From positions 1 through 38,791 of the forward strand of contig DVNN01000092.1 in NCBI GenBank assembly GCA_018714325.1: a DNA stretch of 38,791 bases, written 5' to 3'. The stretch's first letter is position 1, and every line of letters begins with the position of its first letter. Positions 7,877 to 16,477 of this stretch are shown piece by piece. This DNA comes from Candidatus Pelethocola excrementipullorum (GTDB lineage Bacteria; Bacillota; Clostridia; Lachnospirales; Lachnospiraceae). The notes under the pieces are model-generated. The model ran no database searches. It saw only the letters and a program-made list of their open reading frames with translations, and was not told where the DNA came from. Both the position numbers and the translations under genes were made by a program.

Positions 7877-9187
7877 ATGAAAAAAAGAATTTTATCTATG
7901 TTAACTGCGATAGTGGTGTCGGCATCTTTATTAGTGGGATGCGGTGGTGCATCACAGAGTACCTCATCGGGCAGTAAGAAGTCTGAGTCTTCTTCAGGGG
8001 ATACATCCTCAGGAGATACGATTAAGTTTCTGGTTTATGCGTGTATTACAGGAAACAACTCAGAATCAGGAAGACAGGTTACCATGGCAGCGGAGACTGC
8101 TGAATGGTATATCAATGAAAAGCTGGGTGGATTTACATCACTGGACGGTCGTAAAATTGAATTGGTTGTTGTGGACTCTACTTCCGATGCGGCTACGGCA
8201 TCATTACCGTTTGAACGTGAACTTTCCTCCGAGAAATATTCAGTGGCAATTGGAAACTCAACATCTTCTATCGCATTGACCATGTTACCAATTGCTGAAA
8301 AGTATGAAATCCCAATGGTAACCGGAGCGGCAGCGAATAAAGCAGTAAGTGAACAAGGTTCCAACTTCTCATTCCAGCCGGCAGCGACTTCGAGCTCATT
8401 TATTCCGACACAGTTGGACTTTTTGGATGAATATGCAGGTTTATTAGGGAAGAGCATCAAGGATCTGAAGATTGGGCTGGTATATGCAAATGATGCATGG
8501 GGTACAGACAATGCCAATAATACCCGTGAGCAGGCAAAAGACCGTGGTTTGAATCTTGTAGTTGATGAATCATATGAGGTGAATGCATTTACAGATGCGG
8601 CACCATTAGTAACAAAGATGAAGAATGCAGGCGTAGACGTTCTTTTACCAAGTTCTTATCCAAATGACCTTAAACTTCTATTCACATCCATGAAGTCACT
8701 ACAGTTTTCACCGCTTGTTGTAGGTGGTGGTTCTGCGATGACATGGCCGTCTCTTTCTAAAGACCTTGGAGATGATGTCAATGGAATTACTTCTGTAGAT
8801 TCATGGGTTTGGAATCAAAAGGGAGCAGTAGAGAACGAAAAATGGATGGAAATGAATGCACATTACGAAGAGACCAATGGTGAATTCATACCTGGACAGG
8901 CAGGACCCACTATTTATTCTATCATGCTGGCATATGAAGCGATTGAAAATATCGGGAGCACAGAACCGGTGGCAATCCGTGATGAGCTTCGCAAAATGAA
9001 TGCAGATAATAGTGAATGGTTTAGCGTTCTGAATGGTTATGGTGATTTTGATGATAAAACAGGACTTAATACTGATTCCAGAGCGGCCATCATGCAATGG
9101 CAGGATGGAAAACCAACATGTGTATTCCCGGAAGAGTATGCAACCGGAACACTCCTTGATCCGGAGACCATGCAGCCATTTAAATAA
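7877..9187 (+). CDS. livK: ABC transporter substrate-binding lipoprotein, branched-chain amino acid type
   Basis: The extracellular ligand-binding component of the transporter encoded downstream, 436 residues. The N-terminus is a lipoprotein signal: MKKR, a hydrophobic stretch, and lipobox LVGC with the modified Cys at about residue 20, then a Ser/Gly/Thr-rich linker of about 25 residues. The remainder fits a periplasmic-binding-protein type I fold of the LivK family (Peripla_BP_6): VYACITGNNSESGRQ near the start and the hinge region GLVYANDAWGTDN. ATG at 7877 is preferred because GGGAGGA sits 6 bases before it; the ATG at 7871 is too close. The ligand cannot be read from the sequence: the family includes amino acid, amide and urea binders. 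A hairpin after the stop may help keep this gene more expressed than the permeases. Confidence 0.9.
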   Translation: MKKRILSMLTAIVVSASLLVGCGGASQSTSSGSKKSESSSGDTSSGDTIKFLVYACITGNNSESGRQVTMAAETAEWYINEKLGGFTSLDGRKIELVVVDSTSDAATASLPFERELSSEKYSVAIGNSTSSIALTMLPIAEKYEIPMVTGAAANKAVSEQGSNFSFQPAATSSSFIPTQLDFLDEYAGLLGKSIKDLKIGLVYANDAWGTDNANNTREQAKDRGLNLVVDESYEVNAFTDAAPLVTKMKNAGVDVLLPSSYPNDLKLLFTSMKSLQFSPLVVGGGSAMTWPSLSKDLGDDVNGITSVDSWVWNQKGAVENEKWMEMNAHYEETNGEFIPGQAGPTIYSIMLAYEAIENIGSTEPVAIRDELRKMNADNSEWFSVLNGYGDFDDKTGLNTDSRAAIMQWQDGKPTCVFPEEYATGTLLDPETMQPFK

Positions 9188-9226
9188 TATGCATGAGAAA
9201 TAAAAGCGATATATGAGACTAAGAAA

Positions 9227-9255
9227 CTGAGTGTCCATCTTGAGTGGACACTCAG
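9227..9255 (+). other. Intercistronic hairpin between livK and livH
   Basis: CTGAGTGTCCA (9227-9237) and TGGACACTCAG (9245-9255) form an 11-bp perfect stem with a 7-nt loop. No U tract follows; the livH ribosome binding site begins 5 bases later. It fits an mRNA-stabilising element protecting the livK message, or a site that limits livH translation. Confidence 0.65.
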
Positions 9256-9276
9256 AAGAAAAGGAGCGTTGTATTA

Positions 9277-10161
9277 ATGGAACAACTACCCCAAGTTATA
9301 GTAAATGGTCTGCTGACCGGAGGTATTTATGCGCTGGTTGCCGTAGGAATTACAATCATTCACGGTGTTATGAAAATTGTAAACTTTGCACAGGGAGATT
9401 TCCTGGCAATCGGGATGTACCTGGCCTATGCGATGCACTTTCTGCTGCCGGGCGAAAGCTATCCTTACTGGTTGATTGTGCCGGTTGGAGCAGGAATGTA
9501 TTTGATCGGTTGTATTATTTTCCAGACGGCAATCCGACGGGTAATTGGCAAAGGTGATAGTAACTATATTTTGCTTACCATTGGATTATCTTATTTTATC
9601 CAGAATGTTCTCCAATTAATATTTGGAGCAGATTTTAAGAACTTTTCCATGCCGGATACTCTCCGCTATGGATCCTTTGAAGTGATTGGTACGGTATTTA
9701 CACTGCCAAGAGTAATTGCATTCTTATTCGCGACCGCATTTGTATTGTTTCTGAACTGGTTTCTCAGCAAAACCGATACCGGCCGTGCCATGCGTGCAAC
9801 CTCTGAGAACCGCATCATTGCGGAAAGTCTTGGTATCAAAAGCCGTAAGGCATACATAACAGCATTTGCGCTGGGAACAATGTTTGCTGGTATTGCAGGG
9901 CTGATGCTCAGTCCGCTGGTTTTGCCATTTCCGAAGGTTGGTGCTCAGTTCTCCACAATCGCCATGAGTGCGATGGTACTAGGGGGCTTGGGTAACATCA
10001 AGGGTGCGATGGTTGGAGCCTTGATTATTGGACTGGTAGAAAGTGCGACAAGTACTTACATCAATGTAAATCTTGCTCAGGCTGCAATCTGTTTCGTACT
10101 TATGCTTGTGTTGATATTTAAGCCCTATGGAATATTTGGAAAGAAAGCGAGGGTAGCATAA
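9277..10161 (+). CDS. livH: Branched-chain amino acid-type ABC transporter permease
   Basis: First of two membrane subunits of the Liv-type importer, 294 residues, almost entirely hydrophobic with about eight membrane segments. The N-terminal GGIYALVAVGITIIHGVMKIVNFAQGDF is the hallmark of LivH, as is the C-terminal ALGGLGNIKGAM-like stretch (here MVLGGLGNIKGAMVGALIIG). ATG at 9277 is chosen because AAGGAG lies 10 bases upstream; the longer frame back to 9244 would begin inside the hairpin. It overlaps livM by one base, so translation is coupled. Confidence 0.92.
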   Translation: MEQLPQVIVNGLLTGGIYALVAVGITIIHGVMKIVNFAQGDFLAIGMYLAYAMHFLLPGESYPYWLIVPVGAGMYLIGCIIFQTAIRRVIGKGDSNYILLTIGLSYFIQNVLQLIFGADFKNFSMPDTLRYGSFEVIGTVFTLPRVIAFLFATAFVLFLNWFLSKTDTGRAMRATSENRIIAESLGIKSRKAYITAFALGTMFAGIAGLMLSPLVLPFPKVGAQFSTIAMSAMVLGGLGNIKGAMVGALIIGLVESATSTYINVNLAQAAICFVLMLVLIFKPYGIFGKKARVA

Positions 10162-11174
10162 TGGCCTTAAAGATAATAAAAAAATACCCATTATTATTAC
10201 CTGCTTTGCTATTGGTAATAGTGTTGCCGTGGGTTTCCCCAAGCGCATATATCGTTCGCGTTTTCATAGAGATATTTTTCTTTGCAGCTATGGGTAATGC
10301 CTGGAATATAATAGGTGGTTTTGGACGCCAGACATCCTGGGCTTCGGCAACATTTTTCTCGGTCGGCGCATATACCAGTGTCCTTTTGTTTGTCAAAGGC
10401 GGAGGAATATCCCCCTGGATTTCGGCGATTCTGGGCATGGCAATCGCAGCTCTCCTGGCATTGATTATCGGTTTACCCTGCTTCAGGCTGCGTGGTGTAT
10501 TTTTCTCCATAGCCACAATTGCCTGTGCCACGATATTCCGTCAGCTGTTGATCTATTTTGAAGGATTTACAGGTGGTTCACTGGGACTTACGTTAGGGGT
10601 CAGAATGGGTGACAGCCTGTGGAACCTGAACTTCTTAAATGACATACCATTTTACTATATTGCACTGATATGGATGATTGTATCGGTAGGCATTGTAATA
10701 TTTATAGAACGAAACAAGCTGGGTTATTACCTCAGAGCTATCTGCGAAGATCAGGATGCAGCAGAAGCGCTTGGAATCCGTTCTTCACGGGTGAAGCTAT
10801 TAGCATTTGTGATCAGCTGCATCATGTTGGCATTTACCGGTACACTTTATGCATTCAAAGTTGGATTCATTGACCCCAATGTTGTTGCATCTCACGATAT
10901 GTCTATTCGTGTTGGTATCGTAGCTATATTAGGCGGCATGGGCACGAAATGGGGACCGATCATCGGCGCTTTGATCAGTGTACCATTGCTTGAAATCTCC
11001 AATGCTTATCTGCAGAATATCGGCGGCGGCGGTCTCGGGTGGGTTGTCTATGGTTTAATAATCGTACTTGTTGTATTATTCCGACCCAAAGGACTTATCT
11101 CCATATGGGATGATGTTATGGAAAAAATAAAGGCGAAAAAAGCACGACAGTTAGATAAAGGAGGTACCGTATGA
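10161..11174 (+). CDS. livM: Branched-chain amino acid-type ABC transporter permease
   Basis: Second membrane subunit of the importer, 337 residues, with about nine hydrophobic segments. The LivM signatures are visible: NIIGGFGRQTSWASATFFSVGAY near residue 48, LPCFRLRGVFFSIATIA near residue 107, the cytoplasmic coupling region RAICEDQDAAEALGIRSSRVKL near 192, and the closing VLFRPKGL. Its ATG uses the last base of the livH stop codon and its own stop overlaps the livG start by four bases (ATGA), as usual in these operons. Partner of LivH in the membrane, contacted by LivG and LivF. Confidence 0.93.
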   Translation: MALKIIKKYPLLLPALLLVIVLPWVSPSAYIVRVFIEIFFFAAMGNAWNIIGGFGRQTSWASATFFSVGAYTSVLLFVKGGGISPWISAILGMAIAALLALIIGLPCFRLRGVFFSIATIACATIFRQLLIYFEGFTGGSLGLTLGVRMGDSLWNLNFLNDIPFYYIALIWMIVSVGIVIFIERNKLGYYLRAICEDQDAAEALGIRSSRVKLLAFVISCIMLAFTGTLYAFKVGFIDPNVVASHDMSIRVGIVAILGGMGTKWGPIIGALISVPLLEISNAYLQNIGGGGLGWVVYGLIIVLVVLFRPKGLISIWDDVMEKIKAKKARQLDKGGTV

Positions 11175-11923
11175 GTGCTCCTGAAAAAATAATGGAACTC
11201 AAAGGGGTTCATAAATCATTTGGCGGCGTACATGCCATCAATGATTTGAGCTTTTCTATATACAAAGGTGAAATTTTAGGCCTGATCGGTCCCAATGGCT
11301 GTGGGAAATCCACGTCGGTAAACTTGATGACGGGCGTATATATGCAGGATAAAGGTGATATTGTCTATTACAAGGAAGACGGCAGTGAAGAATTACTAAG
11401 GAAACAGTCGGTACCGGACCGTGCGCACATGCGTACCGGGCGTACATTCCAAACACCAAAACCATTTACGGATTTATCTGTATATGAAAATATATATACC
11501 ATTGCACTGCTTTACAATAAAACAATGAAACAAGCAAGAGAAGAAGCTGAGAAGATCACAGAATTTATGGATCTTTCTGATATTGCGTATGAAAGGTGTA
11601 CCAAACTTCCGATTGAGAAGCGTAAATGGCTTGATATGGCACGGGTTCTGGCACAAAAACCACGGATTTTGATGCTGGATGAGTGCCTGGCGGGGTTGAC
11701 ACCCAGTGAGATGGATACAAGTCTTGAGATTGTGCGCAAGATCAATCAAACAGGTGTAACTGTATTGTTTATTGAGCATGTAATGAGTGCGGTAACGCAG
11801 CTTTGCAAAAGAGTGGTTGTGATGGAAGGTGGACATTTCATGACAGAAGGTATTCCATCGGAAGTAATGAAAAAGCCTGAAGTAATCAAGGCGTATTTAG
11901 GGGAGGACTATCAAGATGCTTAA
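11171..11923 (+). CDS. livG: Branched-chain amino acid-type ABC transporter ATP-binding protein
   Basis: First ATPase of the importer, 250 residues. Walker A GPNGCGKST near residue 37, Q-loop region GRTFQTPKPF, Walker B ILMLDECLAGL, and H-loop IEHVM. Two departures from the usual LivG are visible: the ABC signature normally LSYGQQRRLEIAR reads LPIEKRKWLDMAR here, and the Walker B Glu is followed by C rather than P (DECLAG instead of DEPLAG). So the LSGGQ-like loop lacks the Gly pair. In heteromeric ABC ATPases one degenerate composite site is common, and LivF below has a canonical signature. Overlaps livF by 8 bp. Confidence 0.9.
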   Translation: MSAPEKIMELKGVHKSFGGVHAINDLSFSIYKGEILGLIGPNGCGKSTSVNLMTGVYMQDKGDIVYYKEDGSEELLRKQSVPDRAHMRTGRTFQTPKPFTDLSVYENIYTIALLYNKTMKQAREEAEKITEFMDLSDIAYERCTKLPIEKRKWLDMARVLAQKPRILMLDECLAGLTPSEMDTSLEIVRKINQTGVTVLFIEHVMSAVTQLCKRVVVMEGGHFMTEGIPSEVMKKPEVIKAYLGEDYQDA

Positions 11924-12623
11924 ACTCGATAAAGTTTGTGCCGGCTATGGCGATTTAAGGGTTTTGTTTGATGTCGACCTGGAAGTGAATCAAGGCGAAG
12001 TAGTGGCCCTGGTGGGATCCAACGGTGCCGGGAAAACCTCTGTTTTACGTACCATATCTGGAGAAATCAAGCCCAAATCAGGATCTATTACCTGGCTGAA
12101 TGAAGATTTGACAATTAAGCAGACATATGATCGTGCAGAGATGGGAATTGCCCATATTCCCCAGGGGCGAGGTATTTTAGGGTCGATGACCATACATGAC
12201 AATCTGGCCTTGGGTTCGTATACAAAGCGGACAAAGGCTCAGCGAAACGAATTGATGGAGAAGGTGTTTGATACCTTTCCGATTCTAAAAGAACGAGAAA
12301 AACATCCGGCGGGAACCCTTTCCGGAGGACAACAGCAGATGTTGGCGATCGGGCGTGCGATGATGATGAATCCACAGCTGCTGATCTTAGATGAACCGTC
12401 TCTTGGATTGGCGCCGATTGTAGTAGATGAAGTGTTCCGCATTCTGCGCCAGTTAAAAGAAGCCGGGACATCCATGCTGATTATCGAACAGAACCTGGTG
12501 AAGGCGCTGCAGATTGCCGATCGGGGATATGTGCTGGAAACAGGGAAAATCACCCTGGCCGGTGAAAGTCAGGAGCTTTTAGCCAACCCAGACGTTCGTA
12601 AGGCATATCTGGGAATTGCATAA
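11916..12623 (+). CDS. livF: Branched-chain amino acid-type ABC transporter ATP-binding protein
   Basis: Second ATPase of the importer, 235 residues, the usual LivF length. Walker A GSNGAGKTS near residue 34, Q-loop IPQGRGIL, canonical signature LSGGQQQMLAIGRAMM, Walker B LLILDEPSLGLAP and H-loop IIEQN. GGGGAGGA inside the end of livG provides the ribosome binding site. Followed after 18 bp by the dehydrogenase gene with its own AGGAGGA, so all six genes 7877-13670 appear to be one operon. Confidence 0.95.
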   Translation: MLKLDKVCAGYGDLRVLFDVDLEVNQGEVVALVGSNGAGKTSVLRTISGEIKPKSGSITWLNEDLTIKQTYDRAEMGIAHIPQGRGILGSMTIHDNLALGSYTKRTKAQRNELMEKVFDTFPILKEREKHPAGTLSGGQQQMLAIGRAMMMNPQLLILDEPSLGLAPIVVDEVFRILRQLKEAGTSMLIIEQNLVKALQIADRGYVLETGKITLAGESQELLANPDVRKAYLGIA

Positions 12624-12641
12624 CGATTAGGAGGAAGACAG

Positions 12642-13670
12642 ATGAAAGCAATTGTATATACCGCTCCGGAAAAACTGGAAATCCAGGATCTGCCGGTACC
12701 GGTGCCTAAAGAAGGCGAGGTTTTGTTGAAGGTTCGTGCCTGTGGAATCTGCGGCAGCGATGTGCACGGTTATTTAGGCCGCACCGGAAGAAGAACGGCG
12801 CCAATGATTATGGGCCATGAATTCTGCGGAGAAGTAGAGGAACTTGGTACAGGTACAAAAACATTGAAAACTGGAGACAGAGTTGCCGTATATCCGGTGG
12901 ACTACTGCGGGCATTGTAAGATGTGTGAACAGGGGGATGTTCACCTTTGCCTGAATAAAAGAGCCTTTGGGGTATTAGATGTGGATGGTGCATTTGCAGA
13001 ATACATAAGCGTGCCGGAAAAGTGCTGCTTTCCCATAGCAGATGGTATCTCTGATTCTGTTGCATCATTGATGGAACCTTTAGCGGTTGCTTACAGAGGC
13101 ATATCTCACTGCGAGAGCTTTGAAAACAAAAACGTCCTTCTGGTTGGAACTGGTACAATCGGTCTGCTTGCTCTTGCCTGTGTGAAGATGAAGAACGCTG
13201 GCAAGATAATCGTGTCGGATTTGAGTGACGACAGGCTGGAAGTTGCTAAGAAATTGGGTGCGGATGTGGTTATCAACCCAGGACGAGAAGACTTTGGCCA
13301 GCGGATCATGGCTGAGACAGATGGAGAGGGTGTTGATGTATCAATAGAAGCGGTTGGGATCGAACCGACTGTGAAGCAGGTTATGGATGCGTTGAAATTA
13401 GGCGGAGAAGCTATCTGGATTGGAAATAACGCGCCGACGATCACCATCAATATGCAGCAGGTTGTGACAAGAGAATTAAAGATCCAGGGATCATTTTTAT
13501 ATGGACTCGAAGAATTTAGACAGGTCGTAGAATTCATCAATGAAAAAAAGGTGTTTGTAGACACCTTGATTAGTAAGGAAATTAGTCTGGAAGAGGTTCC
13601 GGAATACTTTGATAGATTAGCTCATGCACCAGGAAACATGATAAAGGTAGTAATGACTAATAGACAATAA
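12642..13670 (+). CDS. Zinc-dependent alcohol dehydrogenase, MDR family (threonine/polyol dehydrogenase-like)
   Basis: An NAD(P)-dependent oxidation of a secondary alcohol is the likely reaction; 342 residues, standard for the medium-chain dehydrogenase superfamily. Catalytic zinc site: CGICGSD (Cys near residue 38) and GHEFCG (His-Glu near 62). Structural zinc: CGHCKMCEQGDVHLC near residues 90-104, all four Cys present. Nucleotide-binding motif GTGTIGLLAL near 169. The sequence resembles threonine dehydrogenase, sorbitol/galactitol-phosphate dehydrogenase and similar proteins about equally, so the substrate is not assigned. Its place at the end of the liv operon suggests it acts on the imported compound or a breakdown product. 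It ends close to a bidirectional terminator. Confidence 0.9.
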   Translation: MKAIVYTAPEKLEIQDLPVPVPKEGEVLLKVRACGICGSDVHGYLGRTGRRTAPMIMGHEFCGEVEELGTGTKTLKTGDRVAVYPVDYCGHCKMCEQGDVHLCLNKRAFGVLDVDGAFAEYISVPEKCCFPIADGISDSVASLMEPLAVAYRGISHCESFENKNVLLVGTGTIGLLALACVKMKNAGKIIVSDLSDDRLEVAKKLGADVVINPGREDFGQRIMAETDGEGVDVSIEAVGIEPTVKQVMDALKLGGEAIWIGNNAPTITINMQQVVTRELKIQGSFLYGLEEFRQVVEFINEKKVFVDTLISKEISLEEVPEYFDRLAHAPGNMIKVVMTNRQ

Positions 13671-13763
13671 CCATGCAAAGCTATATTCAGAACTATAAAA
13701 GGGTACATTCATTTATTAAAGCTATTACACTGCCATGTAAACTTGAATAAATGTACAAATTAT

Positions 13764-13820
13764 AAATCACCGTTTAGTATAGTAGGGTTGTCTGGCCGAA
13801 CTATACTAAACGGTGATTTT
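13764..13820. terminator. Bidirectional terminator between convergent operons
   Basis: AAATCACCGTTTAGTATAG (13764-13782) and its exact complement (13801-13819) make a 19-bp perfect stem around an 18-nt loop, with T after the right arm and A before the left arm. It stands between the liv-adh operon (plus) and the symporter gene (minus) and can serve both. Confidence 0.9.
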
Positions 13821-13846
13821 CGTATTGGGAAGTATGATCTATCCCG

Positions 13847-15088
13847 TCACTGTTTTAACTTATCTTCCTCCTGCCTTGCGAGCATCTTTGTGATTGCGGC
13901 ATTACCGGTTACGTTGGGGAAGGTTCGAGCTCCGCCAAGAATCCGGTCGATTCCAGCCATGAGTGTAATCCCTTCCAGCGGAAGCCCCACACAGCTCAAT
14001 GTCATCGAAAGCATAACAAGGCTTGCGCTCGGTATTCCGGCTGTTCCAATTGCTCCCAGCAGTGCGGTGAAAAGAATCAGAATCTGCTGTGTGAAGGACA
14101 GGTCTACCCCGATAACCTGGGCGATGAATATGGCAACGATACCCTGGTAAAGGGCGCTTCCATTTTTATTCATATTGGTACCGATGGGCATGATAAAGTT
14201 GGTAATAGATTCAGGAACTTTCAAATTTAGTTGAAGTTCTTTGATGGCCACGGGCAGAGCGGCGGCGGAACTATCCGTAACGTAGGCCATGCTGATGGAG
14301 CCAAATAAGTCTTTGAAGAACTTAAAGGGGTTCATCTTACACGCTACGGCGATAAAACTTCCCTGTATCACAATAACGAAGAATAGTATGGCAACGTGGA
14401 ATACGATTAAAAACTTCATGAGTGGCAGCAGTGCTGTTAATCCATATTGGCCGATGATGGTTGCAATCAAGGCACATACGCCAAAGGGAGCCAGGCCTAT
14501 GATCAGGTCGGTCATCCGATACATCACCTTAGCCACTTTATCAAAGAAGTTTGAGACAATTTTGCCCTCTTCCCCGCATAGCAGTATGCAGATGCTAAAG
14601 AAAATAGCAAAGCAGATGACTTGAAGCATCATGTTATTCGATGTAAAAGATTCAAATACATTTTCAGGCACCACGTTCAGGATGGTATCCACCAATGAAA
14701 AGGATACATCCTCAACTTCCGCGGGCGGCAGAGTCAGGGTTCCCCCGATACCGGGTTTGAAAATATTTCCAAAGATCATCCCTGTTGCAATCGCAAGACC
14801 AGTCGATACAACAAAGAGGATAAAGGCTTTGATTCCCATGTTCAACAGCTGTTTTATGTCCGGGATGTTGGTTATCCCGCTTACAATTGCACTGAATACA
14901 AGGGGCATAATCAACATTTTGAGAAGTTTCATGAATAAATCCCCAACGGGTTTTATCACCATGATCTTCTCACCGAAAATAAGCCCCAATATGACACCTA
15001 AGGCAAAGCCAATTAAAATCTTAGTAAATAACGAAAGTTTCTTCCGCTTTTTCGTTTCGTTCATTTGAGTGTTTTCATGATTATCCAT
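13847..15088 (-). CDS. Dicarboxylate/amino acid:cation symporter (DAACS family)
   Basis: A 413-residue secondary transporter of the GltP/DctA/SstT superfamily in the cytoplasmic membrane. The N-terminal helices, hairpin 1 serine motif TDSSAAALPVAIKEL and the C-terminal TAGIPSASLVMLSMTLSCVGLP are all present. Compared with the archaeal model GltPh, residues that matter for ion and amino-group binding differ: NMDGT reads NKNGS, and the helix-8 motif reads GIDRILGGARTFPNVTGN, so positions equivalent to D312, D394 and D405 are Asn, Gly and Asn while the Arg and Asn contacts remain. DctA-type members share part of this pattern. GAGAGG precedes the start. It lies 37 bp after the SHMT-like gene, in the same operon. 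Substrate unknown. Confidence 0.88.
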   Translation of the reverse strand: MDNHENTQMNETKKRKKLSLFTKILIGFALGVILGLIFGEKIMVIKPVGDLFMKLLKMLIMPLVFSAIVSGITNIPDIKQLLNMGIKAFILFVVSTGLAIATGMIFGNIFKPGIGGTLTLPPAEVEDVSFSLVDTILNVVPENVFESFTSNNMMLQVICFAIFFSICILLCGEEGKIVSNFFDKVAKVMYRMTDLIIGLAPFGVCALIATIIGQYGLTALLPLMKFLIVFHVAILFFVIVIQGSFIAVACKMNPFKFFKDLFGSISMAYVTDSSAAALPVAIKELQLNLKVPESITNFIMPIGTNMNKNGSALYQGIVAIFIAQVIGVDLSFTQQILILFTALLGAIGTAGIPSASLVMLSMTLSCVGLPLEGITLMAGIDRILGGARTFPNVTGNAAITKMLARQEEDKLKQ

Positions 15089-15125
15089 ATAGACCTCTCT
15101 TTTGTGATGACTTGTCTATAGTTCT

Positions 15126-16400
15126 TTAGCGGGCCAGCCATTTGTCAGCGAACATTGGGAATTTTCCAGCCAGTTCTTTGACTTCACCCTTAATTTCTTC
15201 TAATATATCCTCGTCCTGGTAGTTCTTCAAAGCCTTGGCCAGCAGCCGGGCTGTATGGCGGATATCTTCTTCTTCAAATCCTCTTGTTGTAAGCGCAGGG
15301 CTTCCCAGTCTTAGACCACTGGCCACATTGGCGCTCTGAGGATCAAAAGGAATCATATTCTTATTCGTCACAATTCCAACAGAGGCCAGGACATCCTCGG
15401 CTTGTTTGCCGGATGGAATCAGTTCCCGCACATCGACTAGAACCAGATGAGTGCTGGTGCCGTTGGAGATTAACCGCAGCCCGCTCTTCTTAAGCTCATC
15501 CGCAAGTGCTGCGGCATTGTCCAATACGGACTGCTGATAGGCCTTGTATTCGGGGGTCATACTCTCTTTGGCCTGTACGGCTCTGGCAGCAATCATGTCC
15601 ATTTTGGGCGCACCTTGCAGACCTGGGAAGATTGCCGAGTCTATTTTTTTGCCTAGCTCTTTTTTGCACATAATCACGCCACAGCCCCTTGCGCCTCGCC
15701 ATGTTTTATGGGTGGAGGTGGTGACAACATCGGCATATGGAATGGGAGAGGGGATGAGTCCGGCGGCGATTAAGCCCACAGGATGGGCGATATCAGCCAG
15801 CATATAAGCTCCATGTTCCTTTGCGATTTCTCCGAAACGCTTATAATCTACCAGACGGGGATAGGAGGAAGTGCCGCAGATGATCATTTGGGGTTTATGT
15901 TCTTTGGCAAGGTGTTCCACCTGTTCCATATCGATTTCTTCCGTGTCTTTGTTCAATCCATATTGAACAACGTTGTACATTTTGCCGCTGTAGTGAAATG
16001 GTGCTCCGTGGCTGAGGTGTCCGCCTTGATTAAGCTCCATGGACAGAATTGTGTCGCCTGGTTTCAGCAAAGCCCGTAAAATTGCCACGTTTGATATGGT
16101 TGCACTCATGCTTTGGATGTTGACGTGCTCACAGCCGAAAAGTTCTCTGATTCTTTCGATTGCAATGTTCTCAACCTTATTCGCCAGTTCACAGCCTGCA
16201 ACAAAACGGTTGGTTGGATAACCTTCCGCATTTTTGTTGGCGAAGACACTTCCTTCTAGGCCAAGAGCCAGAGGAGAGGCATAGTTTTCAGAGGCAATTA
16301 GGCAAAGGGTATCCAGTTGTCTCTGCTCTTCGTCAATTACTAATTGAGCCATTTCGGGATCAAAGCTTTTAATTTTTTCAAAACTATTTTCTAAATACAT
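15126..16400 (-). CDS. Serine hydroxymethyltransferase-family PLP enzyme (atypical GlyA paralog)
   Basis: A 424-residue fold-type I PLP enzyme colinear with bacterial GlyA. Seen: LIASENYAS (33-42), QGGHLSHG (125-132), DIAHPVGL (203-210) and the PLP lysine in TSTHKTWRG (Lys232), plus the substrate-carboxylate Arg in SGLRLGSPA. Normal GlyA converts serine and tetrahydrofolate to glycine and methylene-THF. Here the near-invariant NKYAEGYPGKRYYGG block reads NKNAEGYPTNRFVAG: the positions of E. coli Tyr55, Tyr64 and Tyr65 are Asn57, Phe66 and Val67, while Glu59 remains. SGSQAN reads SATISN, and QGGPLMH reads QGAPKMD. These tyrosines are needed for the folate-dependent reaction in characterised enzymes, so a different aldol cleavage is possible. 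Automatic annotation would call it glyA. Start has GGAGG upstream. First gene of a two-gene operon with the symporter. Confidence 0.85.
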   Translation of the reverse strand: MYLENSFEKIKSFDPEMAQLVIDEEQRQLDTLCLIASENYASPLALGLEGSVFANKNAEGYPTNRFVAGCELANKVENIAIERIRELFGCEHVNIQSMSATISNVAILRALLKPGDTILSMELNQGGHLSHGAPFHYSGKMYNVVQYGLNKDTEEIDMEQVEHLAKEHKPQMIICGTSSYPRLVDYKRFGEIAKEHGAYMLADIAHPVGLIAAGLIPSPIPYADVVTTSTHKTWRGARGCGVIMCKKELGKKIDSAIFPGLQGAPKMDMIAARAVQAKESMTPEYKAYQQSVLDNAAALADELKKSGLRLISNGTSTHLVLVDVRELIPSGKQAEDVLASVGIVTNKNMIPFDPQSANVASGLRLGSPALTTRGFEEEDIRHTARLLAKALKNYQDEDILEEIKGEVKELAGKFPMFADKWLAR

Positions 16401-16477
16401 GATGTCCTCCTTATGGTTATAAGTTTTTCATGGAATCGATCAAGGTCAGTCCCCCTAACTCACCCAGATGATTCTTG

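Noticed and set aside
9231-9557. Plus-strand open frame overlapping livH
   Set aside because: It is a frame shadow of livH; its translation has no family pattern, and livH has its own ribosome binding site.
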